Source: Rhodoferax sp. U11-2br (GTDB lineage Bacteria > Pseudomonadota > Gammaproteobacteria > Burkholderiales > Burkholderiaceae_C). From it: DNA of 64,000 bases. Below, piece by piece: positions 55,423 through 64,000 of this stretch. The translations under genes were made by a program, and so were the position numbers. Position 1 is the first letter of the stretch, and every line of letters starts with the position of its first letter. Under the pieces are notes generated by a model. It worked only from the letters and a program-made list of their open reading frames with translations. It had not been told where the DNA came from and did not search any database. Location: assembly GCF_018619435.1 (NCBI RefSeq), contig NZ_JAHFZF010000001.1:186001-250000 (forward strand). Direction: 5' to 3'.

Positions 55423-56136
55423 CTAACCCCCTGACTGGTAGAAATTCAAGGCGCTGCTGACCGAGGCGGATGACAAACTCGCGTACTGCTGCGCGGCTTT
55501 GAGCAAAGCACTTTGCTGCAGCTGCAGGATCGATGATTTGCTGCTGAGCGCACTCATCGAGTTGCTGATGCGGCCATCACTGGCCAGCTCTTTTCCAGCC
55601 GCTTTGTCCACCAGCTGCCCCAGCTTGGCCAGTGTGCCCTGGACACTGCCGGGAGAGTCCTTGAAAGCCGCCTCAAACTTGGCGGTATCAAGCTTCAAGC
55701 TGCCATCACTGGCTTTGGTGAAACCCATTTGCCGCAAGGCACTGACCCTGGAAAAGTCGGCCGTCATGGCACGTGTCATGCCACGGCTGATGGTGCTCAC
55801 ACCGCTGCTGTCGGCGGCGGCCTTCTGGGTAGAGCTCAGCATGCTGTTGAAGTCGCTGACAAAGGCTGTCAGCGCTTTTTTCACCTCATCGCTGGTGCTG
55901 CTGTCCTTCAAGTTGCTCAAGCTTTTGGCCGAGGTCTGCACCACAGACACCGAGGCCTTGAACTTGCCCAGAGTCGAGAGGTTCGCGGTGGCGGTGTCGA
56001 GTTGCGTCTTCAGCTTGGCCGTGGACTTGGTGATGCTGGCGCTGATCGGGTTGGCAGCGGCCGCAGCCTGTGTGGTCGTCTGGCTGATGGTGGTAGCACT
56101 CGAGCTGCGTGCACTCAATGTCTGACTGATGTTCAT
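55423..56136 (-). CDS. FliD C-terminal-like protein, orphan
   Basis: A 237-residue protein rich in Ser, Ala, Thr and Lys, without cysteine. After a low-complexity N-terminus it reads ALTAFVSDFNSMLSSTQKA, then ALRQMGFTKASDGSLKLDTA and KFEAAFKDSPGSVQGTLAKL, the pattern of the C-terminal part of the flagellar filament cap protein FliD (LGI...DGTLSLD...AL...NPDAV). It is far too short for FliD, and there are no flagellar genes around. ATG at 56136 starts MNISQTLSARSS. Function unknown; a secreted filament-related protein is possible. Confidence 0.7.
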   Translation of the reverse strand: MNISQTLSARSSSATTISQTTTQAAAAANPISASITKSTAKLKTQLDTATANLSTLGKFKASVSVVQTSAKSLSNLKDSSTSDEVKKALTAFVSDFNSMLSSTQKAAADSSGVSTISRGMTRAMTADFSRVSALRQMGFTKASDGSLKLDTAKFEAAFKDSPGSVQGTLAKLGQLVDKAAGKELASDGRISNSMSALSSKSSILQLQQSALLKAAQQYASLSSASVSSALNFYQSGG

Positions 56137-56465
56137 GTCTTCCCGCTTCTCAAACTGGCTGACTGAGCCGTTCATGTCGTGCAGAAATTGTCCCCATACC
56201 GCGACCAGACTAAGCTGGAAGTTGCGCGCCAAAGGCCTGCCAATTCAGGCTCTTGCTCACACTGACAACAGCTCAGTCCGACCATCCCCCGGGCCCAGCC
56301 ACCATCTTTTGACTTGCCTCAACATCTGTTGCAATCGCCCGCACATTCCACGGTTTCTGGCTGTTTTTGTGAGCCGCCGGAGCGATACTTTCAACCGGAG
56401 GCTCAGAGCGCTCCACGCAGGCTTGGCGATTCGTTGGGCAAGCCGTTCGACAAGAGGACAAAGAC
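56137..56465. other. Intergenic region before the decarboxylase operon
   Basis: About 330 bases between divergent genes, with no convincing gene. It should contain the promoters of both; no strong -35/-10 pair or operator could be picked out. GAGGACAAAGAC before 56466 is the ribosome site of the decarboxylase gene. Confidence 0.5.
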
Positions 56466-58025
56466 ATGACGACTGGTGGAAAAACCAAACTGCACCTGGA
56501 AGTCTTGCGCGAAATGCGCAGCCGTGCGGTACTCGGTGGTGGTCAGAAACGCATCGATCAACAACACGCCCGCGGCAAACTCACCGCCCGCGAACGTCTG
56601 GGCCTGTTGCTCGACGAAGGTTCCTTCCAGGAATTCGGTGCACTCTCCACCCATGATTTCAGCGCCTTTGGCCTGGATCAGCAACGTTTTCCGGGTGACG
56701 GTATCGTCACCGGGTTTGGTAAGGTCAACGGTCGCCGGGTCGCCGTGTTTGCCCAGGACTTCACCGTGATGGGCGGCTCGTTCTCCGAAGTCCAGTCCCA
56801 GAAAATCAGCCGCATCCAGGACCTGGCGCTGCAGGCAGGTATCCCGGTGATCGGCCTCAACGACTCCGGCGGCGCCCGCATCCAGGAGGGTGTGCGCAGC
56901 CTGGCCGCCTACGGCGAGGTGTTTGTCCGCAACGTGATGGCCTCAGGGGTGATCCCGCAGATCTCGGTCATTCTGGGCCCCTGCGCCGGTGGTGCGGTGT
57001 ATTCACCGGCCTTGACCGACTTTGTCATCATGGCAGGTGAAAGTTATATGTTCCTGACCGGGCCGGAAGTGATCAAAGCGGTCACCGGTGAACAGGTCAC
57101 GGCACAGGATCTGGGTGGCTCGGAGGTGCACATCGGGCGCAGCGGCGTGGCTCATCTGGCCGCCGACACCGAGGTTGAAGGCCTGGCGATGACCAAGCTG
57201 CTGCTGAGTTATCTGCCGCAGAACAACAACGAGGAGCCACCCCATGTCACACCGGAAGATCCGGTCAACCGCATGGACGAGGCGCTCAACACATTGATTC
57301 CGGATGGCGAGAACAACCCCTATGACATCAGGGACGCCATTGAGGCGGTGTTTGATCAGGACAGCTTCTTTGAAATCCAGGCCGCGTATGCCGCCAATGC
57401 GGTGATCGGGTTCGCCCGGCTCGATGGCTACTCCATCGGTGTGGTGGCCAACCAGCCGGCCTTCATGTCCGGTGCATTGAACATCGATGCCAGCGACAAG
57501 ATTGCGCGCTTCATCCGCGTCTGTGACGCGTTCAATGTGCCGATAGTGACCTTTGTCGACTGTCCCGGTTTCCTGCCCGGAACCGGCCAGGAATACGACG
57601 GCATCATCCGCCACGGCGCCAAGATCATTTACGCCTACTGCGAGGCCACCGTGCCCAAAATCTCCATCGTCACCCGCAAGGCGATGGGGGGCGCCTACGT
57701 GGCCATGGGGTCCAAGCAGATGCGCAATGACATCACTTTTGCCTGGCCGTCCGCCCAGATTGCAGTGATGGGAGCCGGTGCCGCCGTCAACGTGCTGTTT
57801 CGCGAAGAGATCAAGAAGGCGGCCGACCCCGCAGCACGAGAGAAAGAATTGCTGGAGGAATACCGCGAGAAGTTCTTCAACCCCTACCGTGCTGCCGATG
57901 TGGGGCAGATTGATGAGGTCATTGAGCCACGCGAGACACGTCCCCGGCTGATCCGGGCACTGGAAGTGTTACGCACAAAGGTGCAACAGAACCCACCCAA
58001 GAAACACGGTCTTTGCCCAGTCTGA
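56466..58025 (+). CDS. mmdA: Methylmalonyl-CoA decarboxylase alpha subunit / acyl-CoA carboxyltransferase
   Basis: Biotin-dependent carboxyltransferase of 519 residues: RIDQQHARGKLTARERLGLL at the N-terminus, GLNDSGGARIQEGVRSLAAY, GPCAGGAVYSPALTDFVIM in the first half, and FVDCPGFLPGTGQEYDGIIR and KAMGGAYVAMGSKQMRND in the second. The fold is shared by PccB and MmdA. The following oadG-like, biotin-carrier and mmdB genes favour the sodium-pumping decarboxylase, in which this subunit moves carboxyl from (S)-methylmalonyl-CoA to biotin. Another short-chain malonyl-CoA-type substrate remains possible. Confidence 0.88.
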   Translation: MTTGGKTKLHLEVLREMRSRAVLGGGQKRIDQQHARGKLTARERLGLLLDEGSFQEFGALSTHDFSAFGLDQQRFPGDGIVTGFGKVNGRRVAVFAQDFTVMGGSFSEVQSQKISRIQDLALQAGIPVIGLNDSGGARIQEGVRSLAAYGEVFVRNVMASGVIPQISVILGPCAGGAVYSPALTDFVIMAGESYMFLTGPEVIKAVTGEQVTAQDLGGSEVHIGRSGVAHLAADTEVEGLAMTKLLLSYLPQNNNEEPPHVTPEDPVNRMDEALNTLIPDGENNPYDIRDAIEAVFDQDSFFEIQAAYAANAVIGFARLDGYSIGVVANQPAFMSGALNIDASDKIARFIRVCDAFNVPIVTFVDCPGFLPGTGQEYDGIIRHGAKIIYAYCEATVPKISIVTRKAMGGAYVAMGSKQMRNDITFAWPSAQIAVMGAGAAVNVLFREEIKKAADPAAREKELLEEYREKFFNPYRAADVGQIDEVIEPRETRPRLIRALEVLRTKVQQNPPKKHGLCPV

Positions 58026-58041
58026 TCAAGGGGAGCTTGCT

Positions 58042-58446
58042 ATGGAAAATTTAGCATGGGGACTGCAGATGACCGTCCTGGGCATGGGACTGGTGTTTGC
58101 CTTGCTGGGGCTGTTGTGGGGCCTCTTGACACTGGTGCTGGTGCTCGACAAAGAGCCGGTGACCAAGGTGTCCGCTGAAACATCCAACGCCTTGGCCGAG
58201 CGTATCGCCGCCGTGGCTGAAGAAGCGGTGGGTGCCCAGGTGCCCGAACGTCCCTCCGTCAACGGCCTGCCAGCCGATCTGGTCGCGGCGATCCTGGTGG
58301 CCACCATGAAGCACAAACTGACCTTGCGGCGCCAGGCGGCACCGGTCATGCGCAGCAATTGGCCTGGCAGTCAACTGTTCGCCAGCCGGTGGGTCACCGC
58401 TGGTCGGGCACAGCAAAACCATTCCTGGCAACCGAGAGGAAAATAA
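58042..58446 (+). CDS. Sodium-pump decarboxylase gamma/delta subunit (OadG-like)
   Basis: A 134-residue protein with one N-terminal helix (GLQMTVLGMGLVFALLGLLW, then GLLTLVLVL) and a charged tail. This is the OadG/MmdD pattern: a small membrane anchor that helps assemble the decarboxylase. The C-terminal LPADLVAAILVATMKHKLTL is as in other OadG proteins. It starts 16 bases after mmdA with AAGGGGAGC upstream, and its stop overlaps the biotin-carrier start (TAATG). Confidence 0.88.
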   Translation: MENLAWGLQMTVLGMGLVFALLGLLWGLLTLVLVLDKEPVTKVSAETSNALAERIAAVAEEAVGAQVPERPSVNGLPADLVAAILVATMKHKLTLRRQAAPVMRSNWPGSQLFASRWVTAGRAQQNHSWQPRGK

Positions 58447-58943
58447 TGCGACGCTATTCGTTGGATATCAGTGGTCGAAACTTTGTGGTCGACGTACAAG
58501 AAGTCGCCATGGACCGTTTCGAGGTGGTGGTCGGGGACGCCTCCTATGAAGTCACCCTGTCGGGTGACGAGAACCTGTCCGGTGCGGTCATCACACCTGG
58601 ATTACATCCCGGCCAGGGGGCAACTGGTAGCGCCGCCAACAGTGTGGCCAAGGTGCGCAAGGCACCGGCAGACACACCTGCGGCATCACCCGCCACACGC
58701 CCGGCGGCCAGCAGTGGTGGCGGCAAGAACGCGGTCTCAGCCCCTATGCCAGGCACGATCCTGGAGGTCAACGTCAAAGCGGGTGACACGCTGGAACGGG
58801 GCCAGCAAGTGGCCATTCTGGATGCCATGAAAATGCACAACGTGATCGGTGCACCACGTGCTGGTGTGGTGGCCGAGGTCTGTGTGGCTGCGCAGCAGAA
58901 TGTCAACCACGGTGACGTCATCATCCGGCTCCAGGAGAAATGA
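58446..58943 (+). CDS. mmdC: Biotin carrier subunit of the decarboxylase
   Basis: A 165-residue protein: an N-terminal part (MRRYSLDISGRNFVVDVQEV), an Ala/Pro/Thr-rich hinge (about 65-95), then a biotinyl domain with VSAPMPGTILEVNVKAGDTL and the biotinylation site DAMKMHN (most family members have EAMKM). It carries the carboxyl group from the alpha subunit to the membrane subunit. It is coupled to the OadG-like gene, with three bases between its stop and the next start. Confidence 0.92.
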   Translation: MRRYSLDISGRNFVVDVQEVAMDRFEVVVGDASYEVTLSGDENLSGAVITPGLHPGQGATGSAANSVAKVRKAPADTPAASPATRPAASSGGGKNAVSAPMPGTILEVNVKAGDTLERGQQVAILDAMKMHNVIGAPRAGVVAEVCVAAQQNVNHGDVIIRLQEK

Positions 58944-58946
58944 GTG

Positions 58947-60074
58947 ATGATTGACCAAGAAACGATCACCTTGCTGCTCAAGGGGGTGACGCACGTCACC
59001 TGGCAGTCCACGGTGATGATCTGCGTGTCGTTCGTCTTGATGTACCTGGCCATCGTCAAGGACTACGAACCCCTGCTGCTGCTGCCCATCGCTGCGGGCT
59101 GCCTGCTGGCCAACCTGCCGCTATCTCCCCTGATCGCCGAGGATGGCATGCTCAAGGTGCTCTACAACATGGGCATCACCAACGAAATGTTTCCGCTGCT
59201 GATCTTCATCGGCATCGGTGCCTTGACCGACTTTGGTCCGCTGCTGGAGAACCCGCGTCTGGTGCTGCTGGGTGCGGCTGGCCAGTTCGGTATTTTCCTG
59301 ACCCTGATCCTGGCCCTGGTGATGGGTTTCACGCCCCCGGAGGCCGCCTCCATCGGCATCATCGGCGCGATTGATGGCCCGACCTCCATCTATGTGAGCG
59401 GCATCCTGGCGCCGCACATGCTCGGGCCGATCACGGTGGCCGCTTACAGCTACATGTCACTGGTGCCGATCATCCTGCCGCCCATCATCAAGCTGCTGAC
59501 CTCGCAAAAGGAACGCCTGATCCGCATGCCCTACAGCTCACGCAAGATCAGCCGTCGCACCCGCATCCTGTTTCCGGTGGTGGTCACCGTGCTGGTGGGC
59601 ACCCTGGTGCCGTTTGCCACGCCGCTGATCGGCATGCTGATGCTGGGCAACCTGATGAAGGAGTCGGGAGCCGTCGAGCGGCTGACCAAGGCTTCTGCCA
59701 GCGAAATTGCCAACGCCGTGACCCTGTTCCTGGGCTTGGCCATTGGCTCCACCATGGTGGGCTCCGAGTTCCTGAAAGCCAGCACACTGGCCATTCTGGT
59801 GCTCGGCATCATCGCCTTTGCGGTGGATGCCGCCGCCGGGGTGATGTTCGCCAAGCTGCTCAACTGGGTCAGTGGTGGCAAGGTCAACCCGATGATTGGT
59901 GCAGCTGGAATCAGCGCCTTCCCGATGGCGGCACGGGTGGTGCAACGGGTGGCCCAAGATGAAGACTTCGAGAATTTTCTGTTGATGCACGCCATGGGTG
60001 CCAACGCCGCTGGCCAGGTCGCTAGCGTGGTGGCCGGTGGTGTGTTGCTGGCCCTGATGGGAGCCGGTGGCTGA
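58947..60074 (+). CDS. mmdB: Sodium-pumping decarboxylase membrane subunit beta (MmdB/OadB)
   Basis: Integral membrane subunit of 375 residues that decarboxylates carboxybiotin and exports sodium ions. Family hallmarks: PLLLLPIAAGCLLANLPL, LIFIGIGALTDFGPLLENPR, the conserved GAIDGPTSIYVSGILAPHML (with the aspartate required for transport), and KVNPMIGAAGISAFPMAARV, HAMGANAAGQV at the end. ATG at 58947 follows AGGAG; a GTG directly before it is an alternative. It is the last gene of the four-gene operon. Confidence 0.94.
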   Translation: MIDQETITLLLKGVTHVTWQSTVMICVSFVLMYLAIVKDYEPLLLLPIAAGCLLANLPLSPLIAEDGMLKVLYNMGITNEMFPLLIFIGIGALTDFGPLLENPRLVLLGAAGQFGIFLTLILALVMGFTPPEAASIGIIGAIDGPTSIYVSGILAPHMLGPITVAAYSYMSLVPIILPPIIKLLTSQKERLIRMPYSSRKISRRTRILFPVVVTVLVGTLVPFATPLIGMLMLGNLMKESGAVERLTKASASEIANAVTLFLGLAIGSTMVGSEFLKASTLAILVLGIIAFAVDAAAGVMFAKLLNWVSGGKVNPMIGAAGISAFPMAARVVQRVAQDEDFENFLLMHAMGANAAGQVASVVAGGVLLALMGAGG

Positions 60075-60104
60075 CGCCCCAGCGCCCCGGTATAGAGCGA
60101 AAGC

Positions 60105-60746
60105 TCAGGCCGCCTTGGCGCGGGAGCGCCAGGCGCCCACCAGCACAAACAGCCCCGGCACCAGGATCATCGCCCAGATGATCTTGTCCAGATGCAGCTT
60201 GACCCACGGGATGTTGCCAAAGAAGTAACCCACGGTGACGATGCCACCGACCCACAAGGTACCACCCAGCACATCAAACAAGGTGAAGCGGCTGCGTTTC
60301 ATCTGCGCCACACCGGCGACAAAGGGCGCAAAAGTGCGCAGAAACGGCATAAAACGCGCCGCCACAATGGTGATGCCGCCGTACTTCTCGTAGAACGCGT
60401 GGGCCTGGTTGAAAGCCTGTTTGTTGAACCAGCGTGAGTCTTCCCAGCCAAACACCTTGGGGCCGAAGTAACGGCCAATGGTGTAATTGGATTGGTTGCC
60501 CAGAATCGCCGCCGCCAGCAGCAAGGCCACTGTCAGGGGGTAACTCATCAGCCCCACACCACACATGGCGCCCACCACAAACAGCAGCGAGTCACCCGGC
60601 AAAAACGGCATGACCACCACGCCGGTCTCGACAAAAATGATCAGGAACAGCAGCGCGTAAACCCAGGCGCCATAGGTTTGCACAAACACCTCCAGGTGTT
60701 TGTCGACATGCAGGATGAAATCAATCAGGGTCAAGAGGATGTCCAT
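60105..60746 (-). CDS. DedA-family membrane protein
   Basis: A 213-residue inner-membrane protein. Family motifs are FVETGVVVMPFLPGDSLLFV, the AAILGNQSNYTIGRYFG segment with G-x-x-x-x-Y-x-x-G-R, and ITIVAARFMPFLRTFAPFVA with the functional arginine (F-x-R-x-x-P-x-x-R). DedA proteins act in lipid carrier/phospholipid flipping and envelope homeostasis. It is convergent with the decarboxylase operon and divergent from the dicarboxylate carrier. Confidence 0.93.
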   Translation of the reverse strand: MDILLTLIDFILHVDKHLEVFVQTYGAWVYALLFLIIFVETGVVVMPFLPGDSLLFVVGAMCGVGLMSYPLTVALLLAAAILGNQSNYTIGRYFGPKVFGWEDSRWFNKQAFNQAHAFYEKYGGITIVAARFMPFLRTFAPFVAGVAQMKRSRFTLFDVLGGTLWVGGIVTVGYFFGNIPWVKLHLDKIIWAMILVPGLFVLVGAWRSRAKAA

Positions 60747-60845
60747 GGGCAGGATTATCCCTGCCTGCCATGACGGGCCAGCGCATCTAGGGGTTCTGGC
60801 TAACCCGGCTGGGCTTGAATCACTTTATAGTCCCTGCGCAGCAAC

Positions 60846-60859
60846 ATGATGTAGATCAA
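60846..60859 (+). promoter_or_regulatory. FNR-type box upstream of the dicarboxylate carrier
   Basis: ATGATGTAGATCAA matches TTGAT-N4-ATCAA at nine of the ten fixed bases (only the first T differs). It lies 70 bases before the start codon, suited to anaerobic activation. Confidence 0.65.
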
Positions 60860-60928
60860 TTTTTGCCTTATTCCGGCGACAGATCTGCACGGGTTGAACA
60901 ACACAAGGCCAACCACTTGAAGGACCCC

Positions 60929-62269
60929 ATGGACATCCTGCTACAACTTGCCGTCATCCTCATCTGCCTGTTTTATGGCGCACGCAAAGGCGGCGTGGCG
61001 CTTGGGCTGTTGGGTGGTATTGGCATCGTCATCATGACCTTTGTCTTTGGCTTGACCCCGGGCAAACCACCGGTGGACGTGATGCTGACCATCATCGCGG
61101 TGGTGGCGGCATCAGCCACGCTGCAGGCCTCGGGCGGGCTGGAGGTGATGCTGATGGGGGCTGAGAAGCTGTTGCGGCGCAACCCCAGATACGTGTCGAT
61201 CCTGGCGCCCTTCACCACCGCCACATTGACCATTCTGTGCGGCACCGGCCATGTGGTCTACACCATGCTGCCGATCATTTACGACATCGCGATCAAGAAC
61301 GGCATCCGCCCGGAGCGACCCATGGCGGCCTCGTCGATTGCCAGCCAGATGGGCATTCTGGCCAGCCCGGTGTCGGTGGCCATCGTGTCGCTGGTGGCGT
61401 TTCTGGCCAAGGTGCCGGTTGACGGTCACATCATCGACTTCATCCAGGTGCTGTCGATCACCATCCCGTCGACTTTGAGCGGGGTGCTGATGATTGGTAT
61501 CTTCAGCTGGTTCCGCGGCAAGGATCTTGAAGACGACCCGGTGTTCCAGGCACGGATTGCCGACCCGGTGCAGCGCCAGATCGTCTACGGTGACAGCGCC
61601 ACACTGATGGGAAAAATCCTGTCGCGTGACCAGTGGATCGCCATGTGGATCTTCATCGGCTCGATTGCTGTCGTAGCGATCATGGGCGCGTTTCCGGTGC
61701 TGCGCCCGCTGGTGAACGGCAAACCGCTGTCGATGGTGCTCAACATCCAGATGTTCATGCTGCTGGCCGGTGCCCTGATCATTGTGCTGACAAAAACCGA
61801 CCCAACCACCATTGGCAAGACGGAGGTGTTTCGGGCTGGCATGATCGCTGTGGTGGCGGTGTTTGGCATCGCCTGGATGGCCGACACCGTGTTTGACGCG
61901 CATCTGGAAGAGCTCAAGGTGGTGCTGACCGAACTGGTCAGAACCCAGCCCTGGACCTACGCCGTGGCGCTGTTGCTGGTCTCCAAACTGGTCAATTCGC
62001 AGGCGGCGGCCATCAGCGCCATGGTGCCGGTGGGTTTGGCCATTGGTGTGCCACCGGGATACATCGTGGCCTTTGCGGCGGCGTCTTACGGCTATTACAT
62101 CCTGCCCACCTACCCGAGCGACCTGGCTGCCATCCAGTTTGACCGCTCCGGCACCACCCACATCGGCAAGTATGTGATCAACCACAGCTTCATCCTGCCG
62201 GGCCTGATTGGTGTGAGCACCTCCTGCCTGGTGGGTTACCTGCTGGCCAGTCTGACCGGGCTGATTTGA
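60929..62269 (+). CDS. Anaerobic C4-dicarboxylate transporter (DcuA/DcuB family)
   Basis: A 446-residue carrier with 10-12 helices. Start [20 protein letters not shown] and motifs [40 protein letters not shown] and [20 protein letters not shown] are typical of DcuA/DcuB, which exchange fumarate, malate or aspartate for succinate during anaerobic growth. ATG at 60929 is used; the frame upstream passes through the FNR box. Proximity to the sodium-pumping decarboxylase suggests linked C4-dicarboxylate or succinate metabolism. Confidence 0.92.
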   Translation: MDILLQLAVILICLFYGARKGGVALGLLGGIGIVIMTFVFGLTPGKPPVDVMLTIIAVVAASATLQASGGLEVMLMGAEKLLRRNPRYVSILAPFTTATLTILCGTGHVVYTMLPIIYDIAIKNGIRPERPMAASSIASQMGILASPVSVAIVSLVAFLAKVPVDGHIIDFIQVLSITIPSTLSGVLMIGIFSWFRGKDLEDDPVFQARIADPVQRQIVYGDSATLMGKILSRDQWIAMWIFIGSIAVVAIMGAFPVLRPLVNGKPLSMVLNIQMFMLLAGALIIVLTKTDPTTIGKTEVFRAGMIAVVAVFGIAWMADTVFDAHLEELKVVLTELVRTQPWTYAVALLLVSKLVNSQAAAISAMVPVGLAIGVPPGYIVAFAAASYGYYILPTYPSDLAAIQFDRSGTTHIGKYVINHSFILPGLIGVSTSCLVGYLLASLTGLI

Positions 62270-62475
62270 GTCGGCCAGGGTGATGGCGGGTCGCCCCATT
62301 GGTGACCACGCGGCGCCTGACTTGGCAGTCCGGCACATCCGGTGGGTGACAAACACCTGCCCGAGCGGGCGGTAGAAAGCAGCTAGACTGAGCGGCCCTT
62401 CGGCCCCACCAGGCACTTTGCCGTCTTGGTCGTGCCACTGCTTGATCCCCTTCGCTTTTTCTGCCTGAGCCCTCC

Positions 62476-64000
62476 GTGAACGACACCTCTGCGCCCGCCA
62501 CCCGCCGCCCGATCCGCGAACTGCCCGACGAACTCATCAGCCAGATTGCCGCTGGCGAGGTGGTGGAGCGGCCCGCCTCGGTGGTACGTGAGCTGGTCGA
62601 CAACGCGCTGGACGCTGGCGCCAGCCAGATCACCGTGCGGCTGCTGGCCGGTGGCGTGCGCCTGATCAGTGTGGAAGACGACGGCAGCGGCATCCTGCCC
62701 GAGGAGTTGCCGATTGCGCTCAAACGCCACGCCACCAGCAAGATCGGCAGCCTGGCCGACCTGGAATCGGTGGGCACCATGGGCTTTCGCGGCGAAGCTC
62801 TGGCCGCCATTAATTCGATAGCGGATTGCGCAATATTATCAAGGGCTAGCGGCCAAAATCACGCTTACCTGCTGGAAGGCCAGACTGGTGAACTCAAACC
62901 GGTGGCTCGCACCACCGGCACCACGGTCGAGGTCAAGGAGCTGTTCTTTTCAACGCCTGCACGGCGCAAGTTCCTCAAAACCGATGCCACCGAGCTGGCG
63001 CACTGTGTGGAAGCGGTGCGCCGCCACGCACTGGCCCGCCCCGATGTCGGTTTTGCCATCTGGCACGAAGGCAAACTGGTGGAGCAATGGCGCCGCTGTG
63101 GTGCGCCCGACAGCTTGCCCGCGCTGGAGCAGCGCCTGGCCGATGTGCTGGGCAGCGATTTTGTCAAGCAATCGGTGTGGGTGGACTACGCCAGCAGCGC
63201 CCAAGCCGACTACGCGCCACGCATCAAGGTCTGGGGCCGCGCCGGTGTACCCGATGCCGCGCGCTCCAGAGCCGACCAGCAGTTTTGTTACGTCAACGGC
63301 CGTTTTGTGCGCGACAAGGTGGTGACCCACGCCGCCCGCAGCGCTTATGAAGACGTGTTGCACGGCCACCGCCAGCCGGTCTACGCGCTCTACATCACCA
63401 TGGACCCGACCCGCGTCGACGTGAATGTGCACCCGACCAAGATCGAGGTGCGCTTCCGAGACAGCCGCGACGTGCACCAGGCGGTGCGCCGCGCGGTCGA
63501 CAGCGCGTTGGCAGCACCACGTGCCGGACAGGCTGGTGGCAGTGAAGCTGCACCAGCAGCTTGGTTGCAGCCATCGGCTCAGTCGCCCGTCGACTCGGCA
63601 CCTGCCCCTGGTACTTATATATCAAATCAGCCTCTAGCCCTTATGCCACAAGGGCAGAGAGCTATGTATTTCGAATCACCCGTGGGTCACCGTGTCAGCG
63701 ACCTGGGCGCACTGTGGGACCGCCCGGCAGACCCGTCGCCGCTCAGCAGCAATGCCGCCCCGGCCGACAGCACATGGCCAAGACCCGCCAGCTCTGCCCC
63801 CATCTCCACGCAGCCCGCCGCAACGCTTGCGCCCGCCACCTCGGATCACAGCGCCACGGAAGCCCCGATCTGGCCGCTGGGCCGCGCGCTGGCACAGTTG
63901 CAAGGTGTCTACATCCTGGCCGAAAACACCCAGGGCCTGGTGCTGGTGGACATGCATGCTGCACACGAGCGCATCGTCTACGAACGGCTCAAGAACCAGT
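62476..64000 (+). CDS. mutL: DNA mismatch repair protein MutL, 3' end outside window
   Basis: About 508 residues are visible. GTG start (VNDTSAPATRRPIRELPDEL), then the GHKL ATPase with AAGEVVERPASVVREL, the DNALDAG variant of DNSLDAG, DDGSGI, RHATSKI and GTMGFRGEALAAI; the transducer domain contains YVNGRFVRDKVV and VDVNVHPTKIEVRF. A long linker (about 345-465) and the start of the C-terminal dimerisation domain (APIWPLGRALAQLQGVYILA) follow. Two stretches are palindrome-derived: around INSIADCAILSRASG near residue 120 and PLALMPQGQRAMYF in the linker. Reading frame is intact throughout. Confidence 0.96.
   Translation, partial: MNDTSAPATRRPIRELPDELISQIAAGEVVERPASVVRELVDNALDAGASQITVRLLAGGVRLISVEDDGSGILPEELPIALKRHATSKIGSLADLESVGTMGFRGEALAAINSIADCAILSRASGQNHAYLLEGQTGELKPVARTTGTTVEVKELFFSTPARRKFLKTDATELAHCVEAVRRHALARPDVGFAIWHEGKLVEQWRRCGAPDSLPALEQRLADVLGSDFVKQSVWVDYASSAQADYAPRIKVWGRAGVPDAARSRADQQFCYVNGRFVRDKVVTHAARSAYEDVLHGHRQPVYALYITMDPTRVDVNVHPTKIEVRFRDSRDVHQAVRRAVDSALAAPRAGQAGGSEAAPAAWLQPSAQSPVDSAPAPGTYISNQPLALMPQGQRAMYFESPVGHRVSDLGALWDRPADPSPLSSNAAPADSTWPRPASSAPISTQPAATLAPATSDHSATEAPIWPLGRALAQLQGVYILAENTQGLVLVDMHAAHERIVYERLKNQ
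62816..62864. repeat. Dispersed palindrome copy 12, inside the mutL ATPase region
   Basis: CGATAGCGGATTGCGCAATA then TATCAAGGGCTAGCGGCC; the right arm and the flanking GATAGC are good, but the left core is lost. Translated in frame. Confidence 0.5.
63619..63671. repeat. Dispersed palindrome copy 13, inside the mutL linker
   Basis: CAGCCTCTAGCCCTTATGCC then ACAAGGGCAGAGAGCTATGT, almost identical to copy 8. Translated in frame as linker residues. Confidence 0.85.

Noticed and set aside
61112..62416. Long minus-strand open frame opposite the dicarboxylate carrier.
   Set aside because: His/Gln/Arg-rich shadow frame, antisense to a gene with clear family motifs.
62269..62475. GC-rich GCGGCCCTTCGGCCCC near 62390 as terminator of the dicarboxylate carrier.
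   Set aside because: The stem is short, no T run follows, and it lies more than 100 bases beyond the stop.

Overview
The window is chromosomal DNA from a Betaproteobacterium. Protein sequence style (cbb3 oxidase set, small Trp-rich protein, MutL/TsaE/AmiC neighbourhood) and a dispersed CTAGCCCTTAT...ATAAGGGCTAG palindrome point to Comamonadaceae, probably Rhodoferax or a close relative. This placement is inference, since no rRNA gene is present. No tRNA, rRNA, CRISPR array or transposase was seen.

Layout. 1-6.1 kb (minus strand): cbb3 cytochrome oxidase genes ccoI-S-N-O-Q-P with an FNR-type box before ccoN, then a terminator and a FixH-like gene; a divergent universal stress protein follows. 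6.7-12.2 kb (minus): a FIST sensor, a large hybrid histidine kinase and an HD-GYP response regulator, which look like a NosP/NahK-type signalling unit ending in c-di-GMP breakdown. 12.3-17 kb (minus): a broken malonyl-CoA synthetase, an enoyl-CoA hydratase, lgt, ilvD and a small Trp-rich membrane protein. 17-19.3 kb (minus): a second phosphorelay (HTH-receiver, receiver, kinase). 19.5-27 kb (minus): a tightly packed operon of dipeptide epimerase, AstE/AspA-like hydrolase and a five-gene peptide ABC importer, fitting uptake and use of murein peptides. 27-31.5 kb: queG, and divergent tsaE-amiC, a hypothetical gene and a P-loop kinase. 31.6-37.9 kb: a fructose-type ABC operon (frcBCA, mutarotase, ROK regulator) with a divergent PfkB kinase, then a Mug-like DNA glycosylase.

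38-54.2 kb: iron-siderophore uptake (TonB receptor on the left, binding protein/permeases/ATPase on the right), split by a two-partner secretion pair (a 1792-residue haemagglutinin-like exoprotein and its transporter), a MurA paralogue and a DUF2199 gene. A decayed copy of the 3' end of the murA paralogue sits on the far side of the secretion pair, so the pair looks like an insertion flanked by a direct repeat. 54.5-64 kb: a DMT exporter, a FliD-C-like orphan, a complete sodium-pumping methylmalonyl-CoA decarboxylase-type operon (mmdA, oadG-like, biotin carrier, mmdB), a DedA protein, an FNR-boxed DcuB-type C4-dicarboxylate carrier, and mutL running off the end.

Physiologically the set suggests a facultative or microaerobic organism: high-affinity oxidase, FNR boxes, anaerobic dicarboxylate exchange and a sodium-pumping decarboxylase. 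The most unusual sequence feature is a family of about 13 imperfect palindromes. Most lie at gene ends, but several lie inside genes and are translated in frame (enoyl-CoA hydratase, AmiC, Mug, MutL), and one supplies the stop codon of tsaE.
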